A stretch of DNA of 64,000 bases from WLMZ01 sp031367435 (GTDB lineage Bacteria; Actinomycetota; Acidimicrobiia; Acidimicrobiales; Ilumatobacteraceae): NCBI GenBank assembly GCA_031367435.1, contig JANLPV010000048.1:1-64000 (forward strand). Direction: 5' to 3'. How positions within the stretch are numbered: position 1 is the stretch's first letter; each line of letters starts with the position of its first letter. The notes below the pieces were generated by a model. It worked only from the letters and a program-made list of their open reading frames with translations. It searched no databases and was not told the DNA's origin. Positions 32,314 to 41,376 of the stretch are shown here, one piece after another. Made by a program: the position numbers and the translations under genes.

Positions 32314-33707
32314 TGGATGTCGTTGAGACGAAGGCGATCCCGCGGCCGCTGCGCCACCAACAGGTTCGGTTGATGCGCGGGTTGCTGAAGACTCCGCAAA
32401 CGGTGCTCGACGAACTCAGTGAGTCCTTCGGACCGATCTGTGCGATGGGCGCTGGCCCGCTCAAGGTCGTGGTGGTCGGTTCACCTCGTTTGATTCGTGA
32501 ACTGCTGATGCAACCCAATGATCGATTCCGGTGGGACACGCCGCTCAGCCCCTTTCCGTTTGTTGTTGGCAAGCTCACGATGATCGCGTCCGACGGCCCA
32601 GATCACCGTCGGCGGCGCGGTGCGGTTCAGCACGCGTTCGGCAGGAAGCGACTGAACCGATGGATCCCAATGATCGTCGAACGCGCCGATGAAGCCATCG
32701 ACGAGTTGCTGATGAGCGGCGACGGCAAGGTGCCAACCGATCTCTATCCGGTGGGTCGACGCTTGCTGATCGAGATCGTGGTGCGGGCGCTGTTTGGCGA
32801 GCGCCTCGTGCAGCACACTGCGGAAATCAACGTGCGTTTCGCGCGCATGCAGCAGTACCTATCGAGCCCGCTCTATCGCCAGATTCCACACCCATTTCCG
32901 TTCACCCTCCGCGCTGGCGTGCGGAGCGATCGCATCGCTCTCGATGCGCTCATCGACACCGCGATCGACGACTCACGCAGCGAACCGCCGCCGTTCACCA
33001 ACGGCGAAGACGGTGGTGATGTTCTTGACACACTCGTGCATCGCAGCGATCTGTCGGACGCCGAGATTCGTGACCAGGTCAAGTCACTCATCGGCGCCGG
33101 CTACGACACCACTGCATCGTCGCTCGCGTGGATGCTGTGGGAAGCAACTACCCACCCGGAGCTGTGGCAGCGCCTCCGTGACGAAGCAGATCTGGTTCTT
33201 GGCCTGCCGGGAGTTCCGTTTGAATCGAACGAGCGAACGTTGTCTGCGCTCGAGCTTGCCAACCGGACTATGCGCGAGTCGCTCAGGTTGCACCCGGCGT
33301 CAGGAGTCGGCGCACGCGAGGCCGCAACGGATGTCACCACCGGTGGCCACTCGATTCCAAAGGGCACTCTTGTGCTTTGGTCGCCCTATCTCGCGGGCCG
33401 CGATCCTGAGACGTGGGCCGACCCCGATCGCTTCGATCCCGACCGCTTTGTCGACCTCAACGAAGTCCAGCGCGCGGTCGCAGACGATGGATGGGTCCCG
33501 TTTGGTCGCGGCCCGCGGATGTGTGTTGGGTTTGCGCTCGCACAAATGGAACTCACCCTGATCCTGTCACGCCTCGCCCAACGCCTCGACCTCGCACCGA
33601 CAGCACCTCGCCCACCCGAACCCGCCGGCCTCATCGTCAGCTTGCCGGTGGGCGGGGCGCCGATGTACGTGACACCCCGCGCGGTTTCGCCCAAGCGGCG
33701 AGAGTGA
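32310..33707 (+). CDS. Cytochrome P450 (465 aa)
   Basis: All P450 hallmarks are present: I-helix A-G-Y-D-T-T-A-S with the oxygen-activating Thr, K-helix E-S-L-R (ExxR), D-P-D-R-F in the meander and the haem loop F-G-R-G-P-R-M-C-V-G. There is no membrane anchor, so it is soluble and needs ferredoxin. Company with a photolyase and a DUF2867 SDR recalls light-induced carotenoid clusters (CYP175-like beta-carotene hydroxylase in Thermus), but no crt gene is in the window. ATG 32310 or 32313. Confidence 0.9.
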   Translation: MMDVVETKAIPRPLRHQQVRLMRGLLKTPQTVLDELSESFGPICAMGAGPLKVVVVGSPRLIRELLMQPNDRFRWDTPLSPFPFVVGKLTMIASDGPDHRRRRGAVQHAFGRKRLNRWIPMIVERADEAIDELLMSGDGKVPTDLYPVGRRLLIEIVVRALFGERLVQHTAEINVRFARMQQYLSSPLYRQIPHPFPFTLRAGVRSDRIALDALIDTAIDDSRSEPPPFTNGEDGGDVLDTLVHRSDLSDAEIRDQVKSLIGAGYDTTASSLAWMLWEATTHPELWQRLRDEADLVLGLPGVPFESNERTLSALELANRTMRESLRLHPASGVGAREAATDVTTGGHSIPKGTLVLWSPYLAGRDPETWADPDRFDPDRFVDLNEVQRAVADDGWVPFGRGPRMCVGFALAQMELTLILSRLAQRLDLAPTAPRPPEPAGLIVSLPVGGAPMYVTPRAVSPKRRE

Positions 33708-33729
33708 GCGCCGCGGTTAGCATCACCCG

Positions 33730-34332
33730 ATGCGCCGCCGCCACGCCCTTGCCGCCGATCTATCGGAACTGTCGGCGGTCTTGTCGAGCAGCTTCCATAA
33801 CGATCCGCAGATGGAGTTTTTGTTCCCCGATCAGCAAACGCGCAACGCCGATCTGCGGGTGATGTTCCAAGCAATTGCGGCAGCTGGTCTACGGCGCGGT
33901 CACACCTACGTTCTCGCCGATACAGCCGGTGCGATTGTTTCAGCAGCCGTTTGGTCGCCACCCGAAGTGAGGGCGTTGGCCGATACCGAGGTCGGTCCGC
34001 TCGTCGACGCGATCGTTAGTCGTTACGGTGACGGGGGCCTGGCGCGCCTCGGCGCGATGAGTGAGGCGATGGAAGCGAACCATCCCCAGGATCCACATCT
34101 CTACCTGTTCATTGTGGGCGTCGATCCGAGTCGGCAGGGGCTAGGACTCGGCGAGACCTTGATGGCACCGACGCTCGCGCACTGCGATGCCACGGGCACG
34201 CCCGCGTACCTGGAGTCATCGAACCCGCGCAACATCGGCTTCTACCGACGTCTCGGTTTCCACACGGTGTCGGAGTTCTACCCAGACAGTGGACCGCTGT
34301 TCACCGGCATGTGGCGCGACCCCATCGACTGA
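33730..34332 (+). CDS. GNAT-family N-acetyltransferase (200 aa)
   Basis: The acetyl-CoA pyrophosphate loop appears as V-D-P-S-R-Q-G-L-G-L-G (Q/RxxGxG/A motif A), followed by the beta-bulge and Y-L-E-S-S-N-P-R-N-I-G-F-Y-R-R-L-G-F typical of the C-terminal half. The acceptor is unknown. It starts 22 nt after the P450 gene and may be its last operon member. Confidence 0.87.
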   Translation: MRRRHALAADLSELSAVLSSSFHNDPQMEFLFPDQQTRNADLRVMFQAIAAAGLRRGHTYVLADTAGAIVSAAVWSPPEVRALADTEVGPLVDAIVSRYGDGGLARLGAMSEAMEANHPQDPHLYLFIVGVDPSRQGLGLGETLMAPTLAHCDATGTPAYLESSNPRNIGFYRRLGFHTVSEFYPDSGPLFTGMWRDPID

Positions 34333-34546
34333 CGACCCGACGGATCTGCGTGCACACTCGCGCGCGATCTGGCCGAGCCGTTGCGTCCGGTCACCCGGTC
34401 GTGACTCGCGCAGATACTCAACCAGTATCGGTAAGGTCGAACGACTGCGGACGCCCGCCGCCTGCTGAAGGATTGCGAGATCTGGTGGTCGACGCGTGCC
34501 GGCAGTCAACCTCACGGGTGCAGCTGGCGTGTGTTTAGCTGTGACC

Positions 34547-35065
34547 ATGATCCGGCCGGTCGAGAACGCTGCCGGCAAAGCCGCGTTTGAGGCGCTCTAC
34601 CGGCGTGAGTTGGTCACGCTGATCGCGCTCGGTACCACGATGACCGGTGATCGCACACTCGGCGCAGATCTCGCGTACGAGGCGATGGTTCGGGCGTACG
34701 GCAACTGGGTCAAGGTCGGCGCCATGGACCGTCCCGGAGCATGGGTGCGACGCGTTCTTATCAACTTGGCCATCGATGCTTGCCGTAAGCGCAGTCGTGA
34801 AGCCGACGTTGTCGCGCGGCTTGGTCCGCTACCCGCGGCAGAACCAGTCGATCCGTCGGGCGCGCACTTCTGGGCCGCTGTTCGCGCACTTCCGGAGCGT
34901 CAGCGCGCCGCAGTCGTTCTGCGCTACATCGAGGACATGACGCTGCTCGACATTGCCGATGTACTCGGCGTTACCGAAGGCACGATCAAGACATCGCTGT
35001 TCAAGGCCCGGCGCACACTCGCCAAGGCGTTGGGAACCGAGGAGGTAATCGATGACCACGATTGA
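34547..35065 (+). CDS. ECF-type RNA polymerase sigma factor (172 aa)
   Basis: Region 2 (A-Y-E-A-M-V-R-A-Y, then P-G-A-W-V-R-R-V-L-I-N-L-A-I-D) and region 4 (L-P-E-R-Q-R-A-A-V-V-L-R-Y ... V-T-E-G-T-I-K-T-S-L-F-K-A-R) are both complete, as in SigE/ECF factors. The ATG at 34547 starts at the first conserved helix. The 3' end overlaps the downstream membrane protein gene by 14 nt; that protein is the probable membrane partner or anti-sigma factor. Confidence 0.9.
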   Translation: MIRPVENAAGKAAFEALYRRELVTLIALGTTMTGDRTLGADLAYEAMVRAYGNWVKVGAMDRPGAWVRRVLINLAIDACRKRSREADVVARLGPLPAAEPVDPSGAHFWAAVRALPERQRAAVVLRYIEDMTLLDIADVLGVTEGTIKTSLFKARRTLAKALGTEEVIDDHD

Positions 35066-37157
35066 CGAAGTCGGAGCGAGCGCCGCCGCTCTTGCTCGCG
35101 CCGATGCAGCCCGCATCGCGGACATTCGCGCCGACGCCGACCTTGCCAGGATTTGCGATGAGCATCGTTACGTCCGCTCGACGCATCGACCGCGGACGGC
35201 GACGCGTCGCTGGGTGATTGTTGGTCTGGTTGGTGCCTTGCTTGCCGCCGCGGCCGGTGTCGCCGTCGTCGCGATCCGGCCGGATCGAAGTCGCCAGTTG
35301 CAGCCCGCCACGTTGCCCACCGACGAGCCGCTGACGACCAGTAGAACGGTGGGGGCAACGATTCCCGACAGCCTCGCGCCGCCGACCGCAGGCACGTCAG
35401 AGAACCTTGCTCTCACGGTGTCCAACGCAGCGCTTCCCGCCGCCTATGCGGCGACAGCGTTTGCGACGGTAGCCCTAAGCGGTGATCAAACCGCTGTGCC
35501 ACACATTGCCGTTGGCGACCGCCAGGCCATGATCGTCGAGCCCGGGTCGAAGAGGGTGACTGTGGTCGACTGGTTCCAGCCGGGTGGCGCGGCCATCGAC
35601 AAGCTCGGCACGGGTCAACGTTCCTTCGATCTGCCAGTGGCGCCCTTCGAGATCGCGGCCGGCCCGGGCGAGGTCCTGTATGGATTGGTGCAGGGCGACG
35701 GTGCTTCGATGTCCATCGTCGCTATCGCGCTTACCGGTGATCGCGCCGGACAGATCGTCGAGTCGAGTCCGATCAACGCCGTTGCATTCGTGGAGGCACC
35801 GCCCGGCGTGCTCGGGCACGGTGCAACCGGCATCGTCGACCGCAGGACCGGCGCGCAACTGCTGCCGTACTGGAACGCGGGATCGATCATCCCCCTGGGT
35901 GTTCCTGCCCATCTCATCACGATCTCAGCGGCCGCCGACGGAACGCTCGTCGTTCACGATCCCGATGGATCGCACGACTGGAATCTGCGCATTCAACGCG
36001 ATGCAACATCGCCCAGACCGATCCTCGGCGAAGCGCTGCCGGCTCCCTCCTCCAACGGTGGTGCCGTTGTCTGGACCTCGGTCGGGCCACCAACGAATTC
36101 CACCGACGACATCGGCGTACCCACTCATCCCGTCATGGCCGTGCTGTCGCTGGACGGCTCCGGCACCTGGTATTCGTTGAGTGACGGTTGGCGTGTCGCT
36201 GCAAGCGACTTGAACGGCACCGTACTCAGCCGCGTTGTTGGCCCAAACGTGGAGGTTGCCAAGATCGACCCTCCACAGCGTTATGACTTCATCGATCAAC
36301 CAACGGTTCCACACCAACGGGTCAGGTTTGCATCAACGCTTCCCACAACGCTCACCACAGCAGAGCCGTGCGCTGCCGCGAGTGTCGAGGTGAAGCCCGG
36401 CGCCGACGGTGCGATGGGCACTCTGTACGGCAGCCTGTTCGTGCACAACATCACCACTCGCGCGTGCCAGGTGCAAGGGCCGCCCGATGTGCAGTTCTTG
36501 GACTCGGCCGGCAACGTCATTCAGAGCACCGACCCCGCGCTGCTCGCAGCCGCCACAAGCAGCCGTGTCGTCGTTCTGGAACCGCAGAGTTGGGCTCTGG
36601 CCTCGCTTGGTCAGATCGGGAGCAACGTCTGTGGTGGGAACGAATCTGCCCAGCTGCGCGTCAGTCTCGCCGGGTCGTCGACAACTCTCGAATTCCGCGT
36701 CGGTCGCCCGTTCGACCCTTCGTCGTGCGACGGTTCCTACGATGTCAAGCCGCGAGCGGGGCAACTGCAGGTCGAACCGTTCGCCTCCGTCCCGATATCT
36801 ACTGGTGGTGATCCGCTCGACCGTGTTGACATCGTTCTCGAAGCGCCGACAAAGGTTCGACGCGGCGAAACGCTGGCCTACGACGTATTGATGACAGCGC
36901 GTCGAGAACCGTCGTTTCTGATTGTGGTGATCGCTGCCGACGAATGCCCGATCTACAGCGAGATGCTCGGAGGTACCACCAGCCAATATCTCCTCAACTG
37001 CAACGGCGGCCTGGTCATCGCTCAGGGTGATCCGGTGCGGTTCCATATCCGATTGAAGATTGCCAACGATGCACCGCTCGGGCCAGCGACTCTGGCGTGG
37101 ACAACCACCGAGCCCGCCGGTCACACAGCAACAGCGAACATCACGATCGAACCGTGA
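35052..37157 (+). CDS. Membrane protein with DUF4232-like domain, likely sigma-factor partner (701 aa)
   Basis: The short cytoplasmic N-terminus (about 1-50, Ala/Asp/Arg-rich) could contact the sigma factor. One membrane helix (about 53-72) leads to a large external part: a beta-rich region to about 420, then a DUF4232-like domain with paired cysteines (L-F-V-H-N-I-T-T-R-A-C-Q-V-Q-G-P-P-D-V), and a C-terminal beta domain. The 14-nt overlap with the sigma gene strongly supports a functional pair. No standard anti-sigma zinc motif (HxxxCxxC) is present, so the anti-sigma role is inferred from context. Confidence 0.75.
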   Translation: MTTIDEVGASAAALARADAARIADIRADADLARICDEHRYVRSTHRPRTATRRWVIVGLVGALLAAAAGVAVVAIRPDRSRQLQPATLPTDEPLTTSRTVGATIPDSLAPPTAGTSENLALTVSNAALPAAYAATAFATVALSGDQTAVPHIAVGDRQAMIVEPGSKRVTVVDWFQPGGAAIDKLGTGQRSFDLPVAPFEIAAGPGEVLYGLVQGDGASMSIVAIALTGDRAGQIVESSPINAVAFVEAPPGVLGHGATGIVDRRTGAQLLPYWNAGSIIPLGVPAHLITISAAADGTLVVHDPDGSHDWNLRIQRDATSPRPILGEALPAPSSNGGAVVWTSVGPPTNSTDDIGVPTHPVMAVLSLDGSGTWYSLSDGWRVAASDLNGTVLSRVVGPNVEVAKIDPPQRYDFIDQPTVPHQRVRFASTLPTTLTTAEPCAAASVEVKPGADGAMGTLYGSLFVHNITTRACQVQGPPDVQFLDSAGNVIQSTDPALLAAATSSRVVVLEPQSWALASLGQIGSNVCGGNESAQLRVSLAGSSTTLEFRVGRPFDPSSCDGSYDVKPRAGQLQVEPFASVPISTGGDPLDRVDIVLEAPTKVRRGETLAYDVLMTARREPSFLIVVIAADECPIYSEMLGGTTSQYLLNCNGGLVIAQGDPVRFHIRLKIANDAPLGPATLAWTTTEPAGHTATANITIEP

Positions 37158-37231
37158 TCGCAAGCAGCTTCGTTCGAACATCTGCAACACCTTCGCATCG
37201 CGGGTTGGTCGACTCCGCTACGGTTCGCCAG

Positions 37232-38020
37232 ATGACACGCTCGTTGTGGTGGCTGACCCTCGGTGCCATCGTGCTCAGCTCATGCGGCTCGCAGACAATC
37301 ACGGCATCGCCTTCGGTGCTCTCCGTAGCGTCGTCGTCCGACGCAACCACGATCGATTCGTCGGTCCCAACACCGACAACGGTGGAAAGCGCCGTCAGCC
37401 GACACATCGAACACGCCGCCTTGGCGCACGCATTGCCGACCGCTGCCCAAATCGCCTGGTTACCGCCGCAAGCGTCGGCCTTGGATGACAGCGACCTCAC
37501 GAACAGACTCGACGTCATCGATTGCACGGGGAACCGCTCGCTCATTGCCTCGAGAGATGCTGCGGCTACGAATCGGGTGTTCGACGTTGGTCAGGATGAG
37601 GTCGCGATGGTCACCTTCTACGACGTTGAAACTGTCGATGGGGCCCGTCAGTACCTCGCCGCGATCGGTGCACGATTGCATTGCGCGCCGTCGGTTTCGT
37701 CGCCTGGGGTGCCGCAGCTTTCATACAAAATCGTCGACGTAGCAACACCCAATCAATGCACTGAGGCGACCGTCGTGCGTACGACGCAACCAGTGAGCGA
37801 GACCATTGATGGCTGGTGCCGCGTTGGCAACTTGATCGCCTGGTTCCGTCTGTATCCAACCGGTGATCGTGCTCAAAGCGCGACGTTCGTCAGCGTCGAT
37901 GGCCAAGCCGTCATTTCTGTCGCGTCTGGGCAACCTGTCGCCCCGACTGATGCCCAGGCGAGCCAGATGTTGACTGTCGTCGGCAACGGCCTCCGCACCG
38001 CTTTCGACGCCGCTGCGTAG
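37232..38020 (+). CDS. Secreted lipoprotein with PknH-like sensor fold (262 aa)
   Basis: The lipobox L-S-S-C lies near residue 17 after a short signal sequence, which favours ATG 37232 over longer frames. A Ser/Thr-rich linker follows, then a domain with paired cysteines and alternating strands reminiscent of the extracellular PknH-type sensor domain. It lies 74 nt behind the membrane protein gene of the sigma operon and may be part of the same envelope-sensing unit. Confidence 0.7.
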   Translation: MTRSLWWLTLGAIVLSSCGSQTITASPSVLSVASSSDATTIDSSVPTPTTVESAVSRHIEHAALAHALPTAAQIAWLPPQASALDDSDLTNRLDVIDCTGNRSLIASRDAAATNRVFDVGQDEVAMVTFYDVETVDGARQYLAAIGARLHCAPSVSSPGVPQLSYKIVDVATPNQCTEATVVRTTQPVSETIDGWCRVGNLIAWFRLYPTGDRAQSATFVSVDGQAVISVASGQPVAPTDAQASQMLTVVGNGLRTAFDAAA

Positions 38021-38064
38021 CACCGCGTTCAGTCGCACGCGTCTCGACCAGTACCGTGCGCGAT

Positions 38065-38099
38065 GCTGCCGGACCGATCGACGAAACCGGCCCGGCAGC
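38065..38099. terminator. Stem-loop between convergent genes
   Basis: GCTGCCGG at 38065 and CCGGCAGC at 38092 form an 8-bp perfect stem around a GC-rich loop of 19 nt. It sits between the lipoprotein gene and the convergent secreted protein gene and could terminate both. Confidence 0.5.
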
Positions 38100-38156
38100 G
38101 GGGCATTCATGTAGCTATTGCGTCAGCTGGTCGTTGGACCGCCGAAGTGTTGCAGT

Positions 38157-39143
38157 TCAGAGTGCGGCGATGATGGGGCAGTTGACGACGACATCATTGG
38201 CACCCCACTTGCTGCCACCTACGCCGGTGATCGCTCCCGATCGGGCGAGATCTTCGACGTCGGCGAAACGGACGACGCGGCGGGCCTGCGCCGGGTTCGA
38301 CCACACCGACAGGTGCACATCCCACAGCGGGCTGTAGCGACCCTGGCTCGGTGTCCACGCCAACACGTTGAGCGGCGCGCCTTCACCAAGCAGTGCCGAG
38401 TTCACGCCCTGACGCTGCGGATTGTTCGCGCCCGTCGGGCCGTTGAGGAAGGCCGCGAGCGAGGCCCGAGCCGAGTCGGTGCTGTCGTCACCCGCACGTG
38501 GTGCGTGCTGCAATCGCGGTGCGTATGTGGAACCTTCGAGCGCTGCGACGTCTGGCACCGATGCGTCGGTGGACAGGTACACGACTGCGCCATCGCGGGC
38601 GAAGCCGTCGGTGAGCGCGAGTGTCACTCGATGCGCGGCCTTGTCGATGCTCACGACCTTGTCATGCTCGCCGCTTGCGTTGGCCACCTGAGGTGCGTTC
38701 AACACGGTGCCGTCGGGCAAGCGCACCAGCGGGCTGTACTTTGCATCACCGATTGAACCGGGCTCGGCAGCCAATGGTGGGAAACCTGTTGCAGAGCCAA
38801 CTACTCGATGCACCGGTGAGAAATCGACAGTACCTTCGAAGGTGAGTACACCGTTGACGAGTCGGGCGGCCTGTGCGCCATCCGCGACATTGGCGAGCTT
38901 GTTGACGGTGCCCACCTTCCACGTCCTGGCTGCGTTCGAGTTCGATGCCTCGATGACCACGAACCATGTCGGTGAACCGTCGGGACCGCGTCCCTCGTGC
39001 AGAGGCAGGATGACGTTGTGGCCGGCAACGGTGGCGCTCGGAACGAACACCTCGAGGCCCGAGGCGCGTGTAGCGGTTGCCGGTACTGCGGCGAGCCCGG
39101 CCAGGAGACCGACTGCGAGCATTCGGCGAAGGGTGGTTCTCAT
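38157..39143 (-). CDS. Secreted protein of unknown function (328 aa)
   Basis: ATG 39143 with AAAGGA 9 nt upstream starts a classical signal peptide (M-R-T-T-L-R-R-M then a hydrophobic core, cleavage near A-T-A-T-R-A-S). The mature protein is hydrophilic with repeated short beta-type segments and few cysteines. I recognise no catalytic motif. The longer in-frame extension upstream lacks a ribosome site and runs through the regulatory region. Confidence 0.8.
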   Translation of the reverse strand: MRTTLRRMLAVGLLAGLAAVPATATRASGLEVFVPSATVAGHNVILPLHEGRGPDGSPTWFVVIEASNSNAARTWKVGTVNKLANVADGAQAARLVNGVLTFEGTVDFSPVHRVVGSATGFPPLAAEPGSIGDAKYSPLVRLPDGTVLNAPQVANASGEHDKVVSIDKAAHRVTLALTDGFARDGAVVYLSTDASVPDVAALEGSTYAPRLQHAPRAGDDSTDSARASLAAFLNGPTGANNPQRQGVNSALLGEGAPLNVLAWTPSQGRYSPLWDVHLSVWSNPAQARRVVRFADVEDLARSGAITGVGGSKWGANDVVVNCPIIAAL

Positions 39144-39307
39144 TGCATTTCCTTTCGATGGTGCACGGTGATGTCCGTACTTGCATGGCTCAGTCACGTG
39201 ACCCAAAAATCCGTTACAGGAGGCCTTCGCGATCTCGCGTCGCCGTCGCGGTGCAAGCACCACCAATATCGAATCGGGCACTGCGCCGGGGCTATCAATT
39301 CTCACGC

Positions 39308-39354
39308 TTGACACAGATTCAAGTTTGTATCAATGTAGCAGTACGTTGATACAA
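39308..39354 (+). promoter_or_regulatory. Promoter with YtrA-type inverted-repeat operator
   Basis: A consensus -35 TTGACA (39308-39313) is followed by TTGTATCAA (39325-39333) and TTGATACAA (39346-39354), perfect 9-bp arms 12 nt apart. The arms cover the -10 and start region, a repressor layout. The GntR gene at the end of this operon is the obvious ligand. Confidence 0.75.
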
Positions 39355-39365
39355 GGAAGGTCCAA

Positions 39366-40190
39366 ATGGTCTTGTTCGGAGTGATGCTCGCGGTGGTCAT
39401 CGTCGTTGTGCGAGTAATCGGCACGCGCCGTGCCGTGCCTGAACTGGGCAGCAACGAGTGGATGGCACTGCAGCAGGGACTTCCACGATCACTGGTCGGC
39501 GATCCGGCACTCTCCCGCTACGCGTCTCGCACCCGTCGTTGGCGGACGTACGGCGTCATTGGCGGCGTCGCAGGTGCAATCGGTTGGACGTTTATTCCAC
39601 TGCACGACGGCCGACGTCAACCAAACCTCGTTGTGGCGCTCTTCATCGCGTGGTTTGTCGCTGGTGTTCTGCCCGAGTTGTTCGTACGGAACCGTCCAGG
39701 CAGAGACGTGCGTGCGGCAGCGCTCGAATCGCGGAGCGTGAGGCGCTACGTCACACCAACAGCTACGCGCTGGCTTGCTGGCAGCGGAGCGCTCACCCTC
39801 GCAGCGTTGCTGGTTCGCCAGACGGTCACGCGGCGCGTCGCTCCGAGTAGGGCGGACGCCGCGCTGCTGCTGACTGCATCGCTGCTCCTGGCGATTTTCG
39901 CTGCCGTCGCAGTGCGCAGGATCGCGAAGAGTCCCCAGCATGCTGGAGGGTCGGAGGATCTTGAAGTCGACGAGGCGATCCGCAGCCTCGCTACCACTCG
40001 AGCGATGAGCGGATGGAGCGCACTCCAGTTCATCGCTGCAGGCCAACTAGCACCCAGAGGGTTCTTTCCGCATGCAGACTTCCTCCACAACACCATTTCC
40101 GTGATCTCGCTGATCGGTGTGGCTGCATCGTGGGCGTGGGTACCAACTCGCATCGTGCGCCAGGCTGACCGCCAGAGTGCCCCCGTATGA
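39366..40190 (+). CDS. Membrane protein controlled by GntR regulator (274 aa)
   Basis: Six or seven hydrophobic segments alternate with Arg-rich loops; no ABC or enzyme motif is visible. AAGGAAGG lies just upstream of ATG 39366. The stop overlaps the GntR gene start by 4 nt, so the two form one autoregulated operon. YtrA-type operons normally encode an ABC transporter; none is present here, and this protein replaces it. Function unknown. Confidence 0.75.
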   Translation: MVLFGVMLAVVIVVVRVIGTRRAVPELGSNEWMALQQGLPRSLVGDPALSRYASRTRRWRTYGVIGGVAGAIGWTFIPLHDGRRQPNLVVALFIAWFVAGVLPELFVRNRPGRDVRAAALESRSVRRYVTPTATRWLAGSGALTLAALLVRQTVTRRVAPSRADAALLLTASLLLAIFAAVAVRRIAKSPQHAGGSEDLEVDEAIRSLATTRAMSGWSALQFIAAGQLAPRGFFPHADFLHNTISVISLIGVAASWAWVPTRIVRQADRQSAPV

Positions 40191-40561
40191 TCATCGTCCT
40201 CGATCAGGCGTCGGCCACTCCGCCGTTCGAACAGCTTCGACAACAACTGACGACCATGATCGCGGGTGGCGCCTTGCCCGCCGGGCATCGTTTGCCCTCA
40301 GTCCGACAGCTCGCCAGTGACCTCGGCTTGGCCAACGGCACAGTCGCACGCACATATCGAGAGCTGGAATCTGAGGGCCTTGTCACCACCAACGGTCGGC
40401 ACGGCACCCAGGTCAACGCGACGACCAAGGTGCCCTCCGCAGAGCGCCGCGAACGTCTACGCGACGCCGCTCAGCTCTTCGCCCGGACGGCGCAGCAGCT
40501 CGGCGCGACGCCCGCAGAGACCATCGCGGCGGTACGGGCCGCCGGTCTTTTACATACCTAA
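40187..40561 (+). CDS. GntR-family regulator, YtrA subfamily (124 aa)
   Basis: A GntR winged helix (P-P-F-E-Q-L-R-Q-Q-L, L-P-S-V-R-Q-L-A-S-D-L-G-L-A-N-G-T-V-A-R) is followed by only about 45 residues with two predicted helices, the short effector-free tail of the YtrA group. It should repress its own operon through the inverted repeat at 39325-39354. Confidence 0.88.
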   Translation: MIIVLDQASATPPFEQLRQQLTTMIAGGALPAGHRLPSVRQLASDLGLANGTVARTYRELESEGLVTTNGRHGTQVNATTKVPSAERRERLRDAAQLFARTAQQLGATPAETIAAVRAAGLLHT

Positions 40562-40629
40562 TTCACGGCCGATTGGACATTGGGCTTGTCAATCTGTTTG
40601 TGGTCCCAGCTTGGGATTGCGGGTTCAGG

Positions 40630-40746
40630 GGATCATTGAGGACGAGGCGGTGGCGAATTGCCCGCTGACGGCATCGTCGACGGTCGCGTGCGAGCCCTCG
40701 CCACCAGTGGCGTGCAGCCCGCCCGATGATTGTCACCGATGACTCC
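40630..40746 (-). pseudogene. Fragment of a second HEPN gene
   Basis: The minus strand encodes E-S-S-V-T-I-I-G-R-A-A-R and then, in another frame, A-T-G-G-E-G-S-H-A-T-V-D-D-A-V-S-G-Q-F. Both match the intact HEPN protein at 43178-43606, with most of the middle missing. Bases 40653-40720 are about 91% identical to 43308-43375. Confidence 0.75.
40653..40720. repeat. 68-bp direct repeat, copy A
   Basis: It matches 43308-43375 with about six mismatches and the same orientation. It lies in the HEPN gene fragment on the far side of the AbiE pair. Confidence 0.8.
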
Positions 40747-40763
40747 CTTAGGAATGGCACGGC

Positions 40764-41376
40764 TCACTTCCAGGCGACGATGCGGCCGACCAGTGCCCGG
40801 ACGCGTGTGTAGCGCTCGTCGGCCGCCCGAGGCGTCAGCGACAGAGATCTCGGCGTCGAGCAGATCACCGTTCAGTCGATGGAGCTCGAGTGACATCTCG
40901 ATGGCCGGGTTCTGTAGCGCGGAGGCCAAGCCCGGGACCTCGGTGGTGACCAGATAGTCGCCGAACCTGCGGTTCTAGCGGAGACGGCTCGTATAGCTCG
41001 GGACGAGGATGTCGACGACTGCCTCCGGCTTCGGCGCATCCGCGCCGATCAGCCGGACAGGAATGTTGGACATCGGGCGCGCGAAGCGGTTTCCGGCTCG
41101 GCGCTAATAGCCGAGCGCTGTTAGACGGTCGATGATCCCGGAGTTCGCAACGGCTGTCGGCGGCACGCCGAGGTCGGTGTCCTGCGTCTGACGGTACAGC
41201 TCGGGGCCGAGCGCCCAGCGTGCGACCAGCATCATCACCATGTGCCCACCGATGATCCGGTAGCTGTCGCCAGCCACGACACGGCCGAGGTCACGTAGGG
41301 CCACGAAACCGACATCATCTGCCACCGATCCGGCGCTGAGGACGAGACGATTCAAGGGTGGTCGCGCAGGATCCAC
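40764..41376 (-). pseudogene. AbiEii-type nucleotidyltransferase toxin gene, inactivated
   Basis: The frame from 41376 opens ...D-S-Y-R-I-I-G-G-H-M-V-M-M-L and contains T-D-L-G-V-P in the nucleotidyltransferase acidic position, as in AbiEii/AbiGii-like toxins. TAG at 41106-41104 (after L-T-A-L-G-Y) and TAG at 40977-40975 (after T-S-R-L-R) interrupt one continuous frame. After a GGG run (plus-strand 40826-40828) the natural end, A-A-D-E-R-Y-T-R-V-R-A-L, is in the +1 frame with TGA at 40766-40764. It overlaps the antitoxin gene by 25 nt, the normal AbiE layout. Confidence 0.75.

Noticed and set aside
40764..41376. Reading the two TAG codons as recoded sense codons
   Set aside because: Nothing else in the window uses TAG internally, normal genes end in TAG, and a frameshift in the same gene indicates decay.
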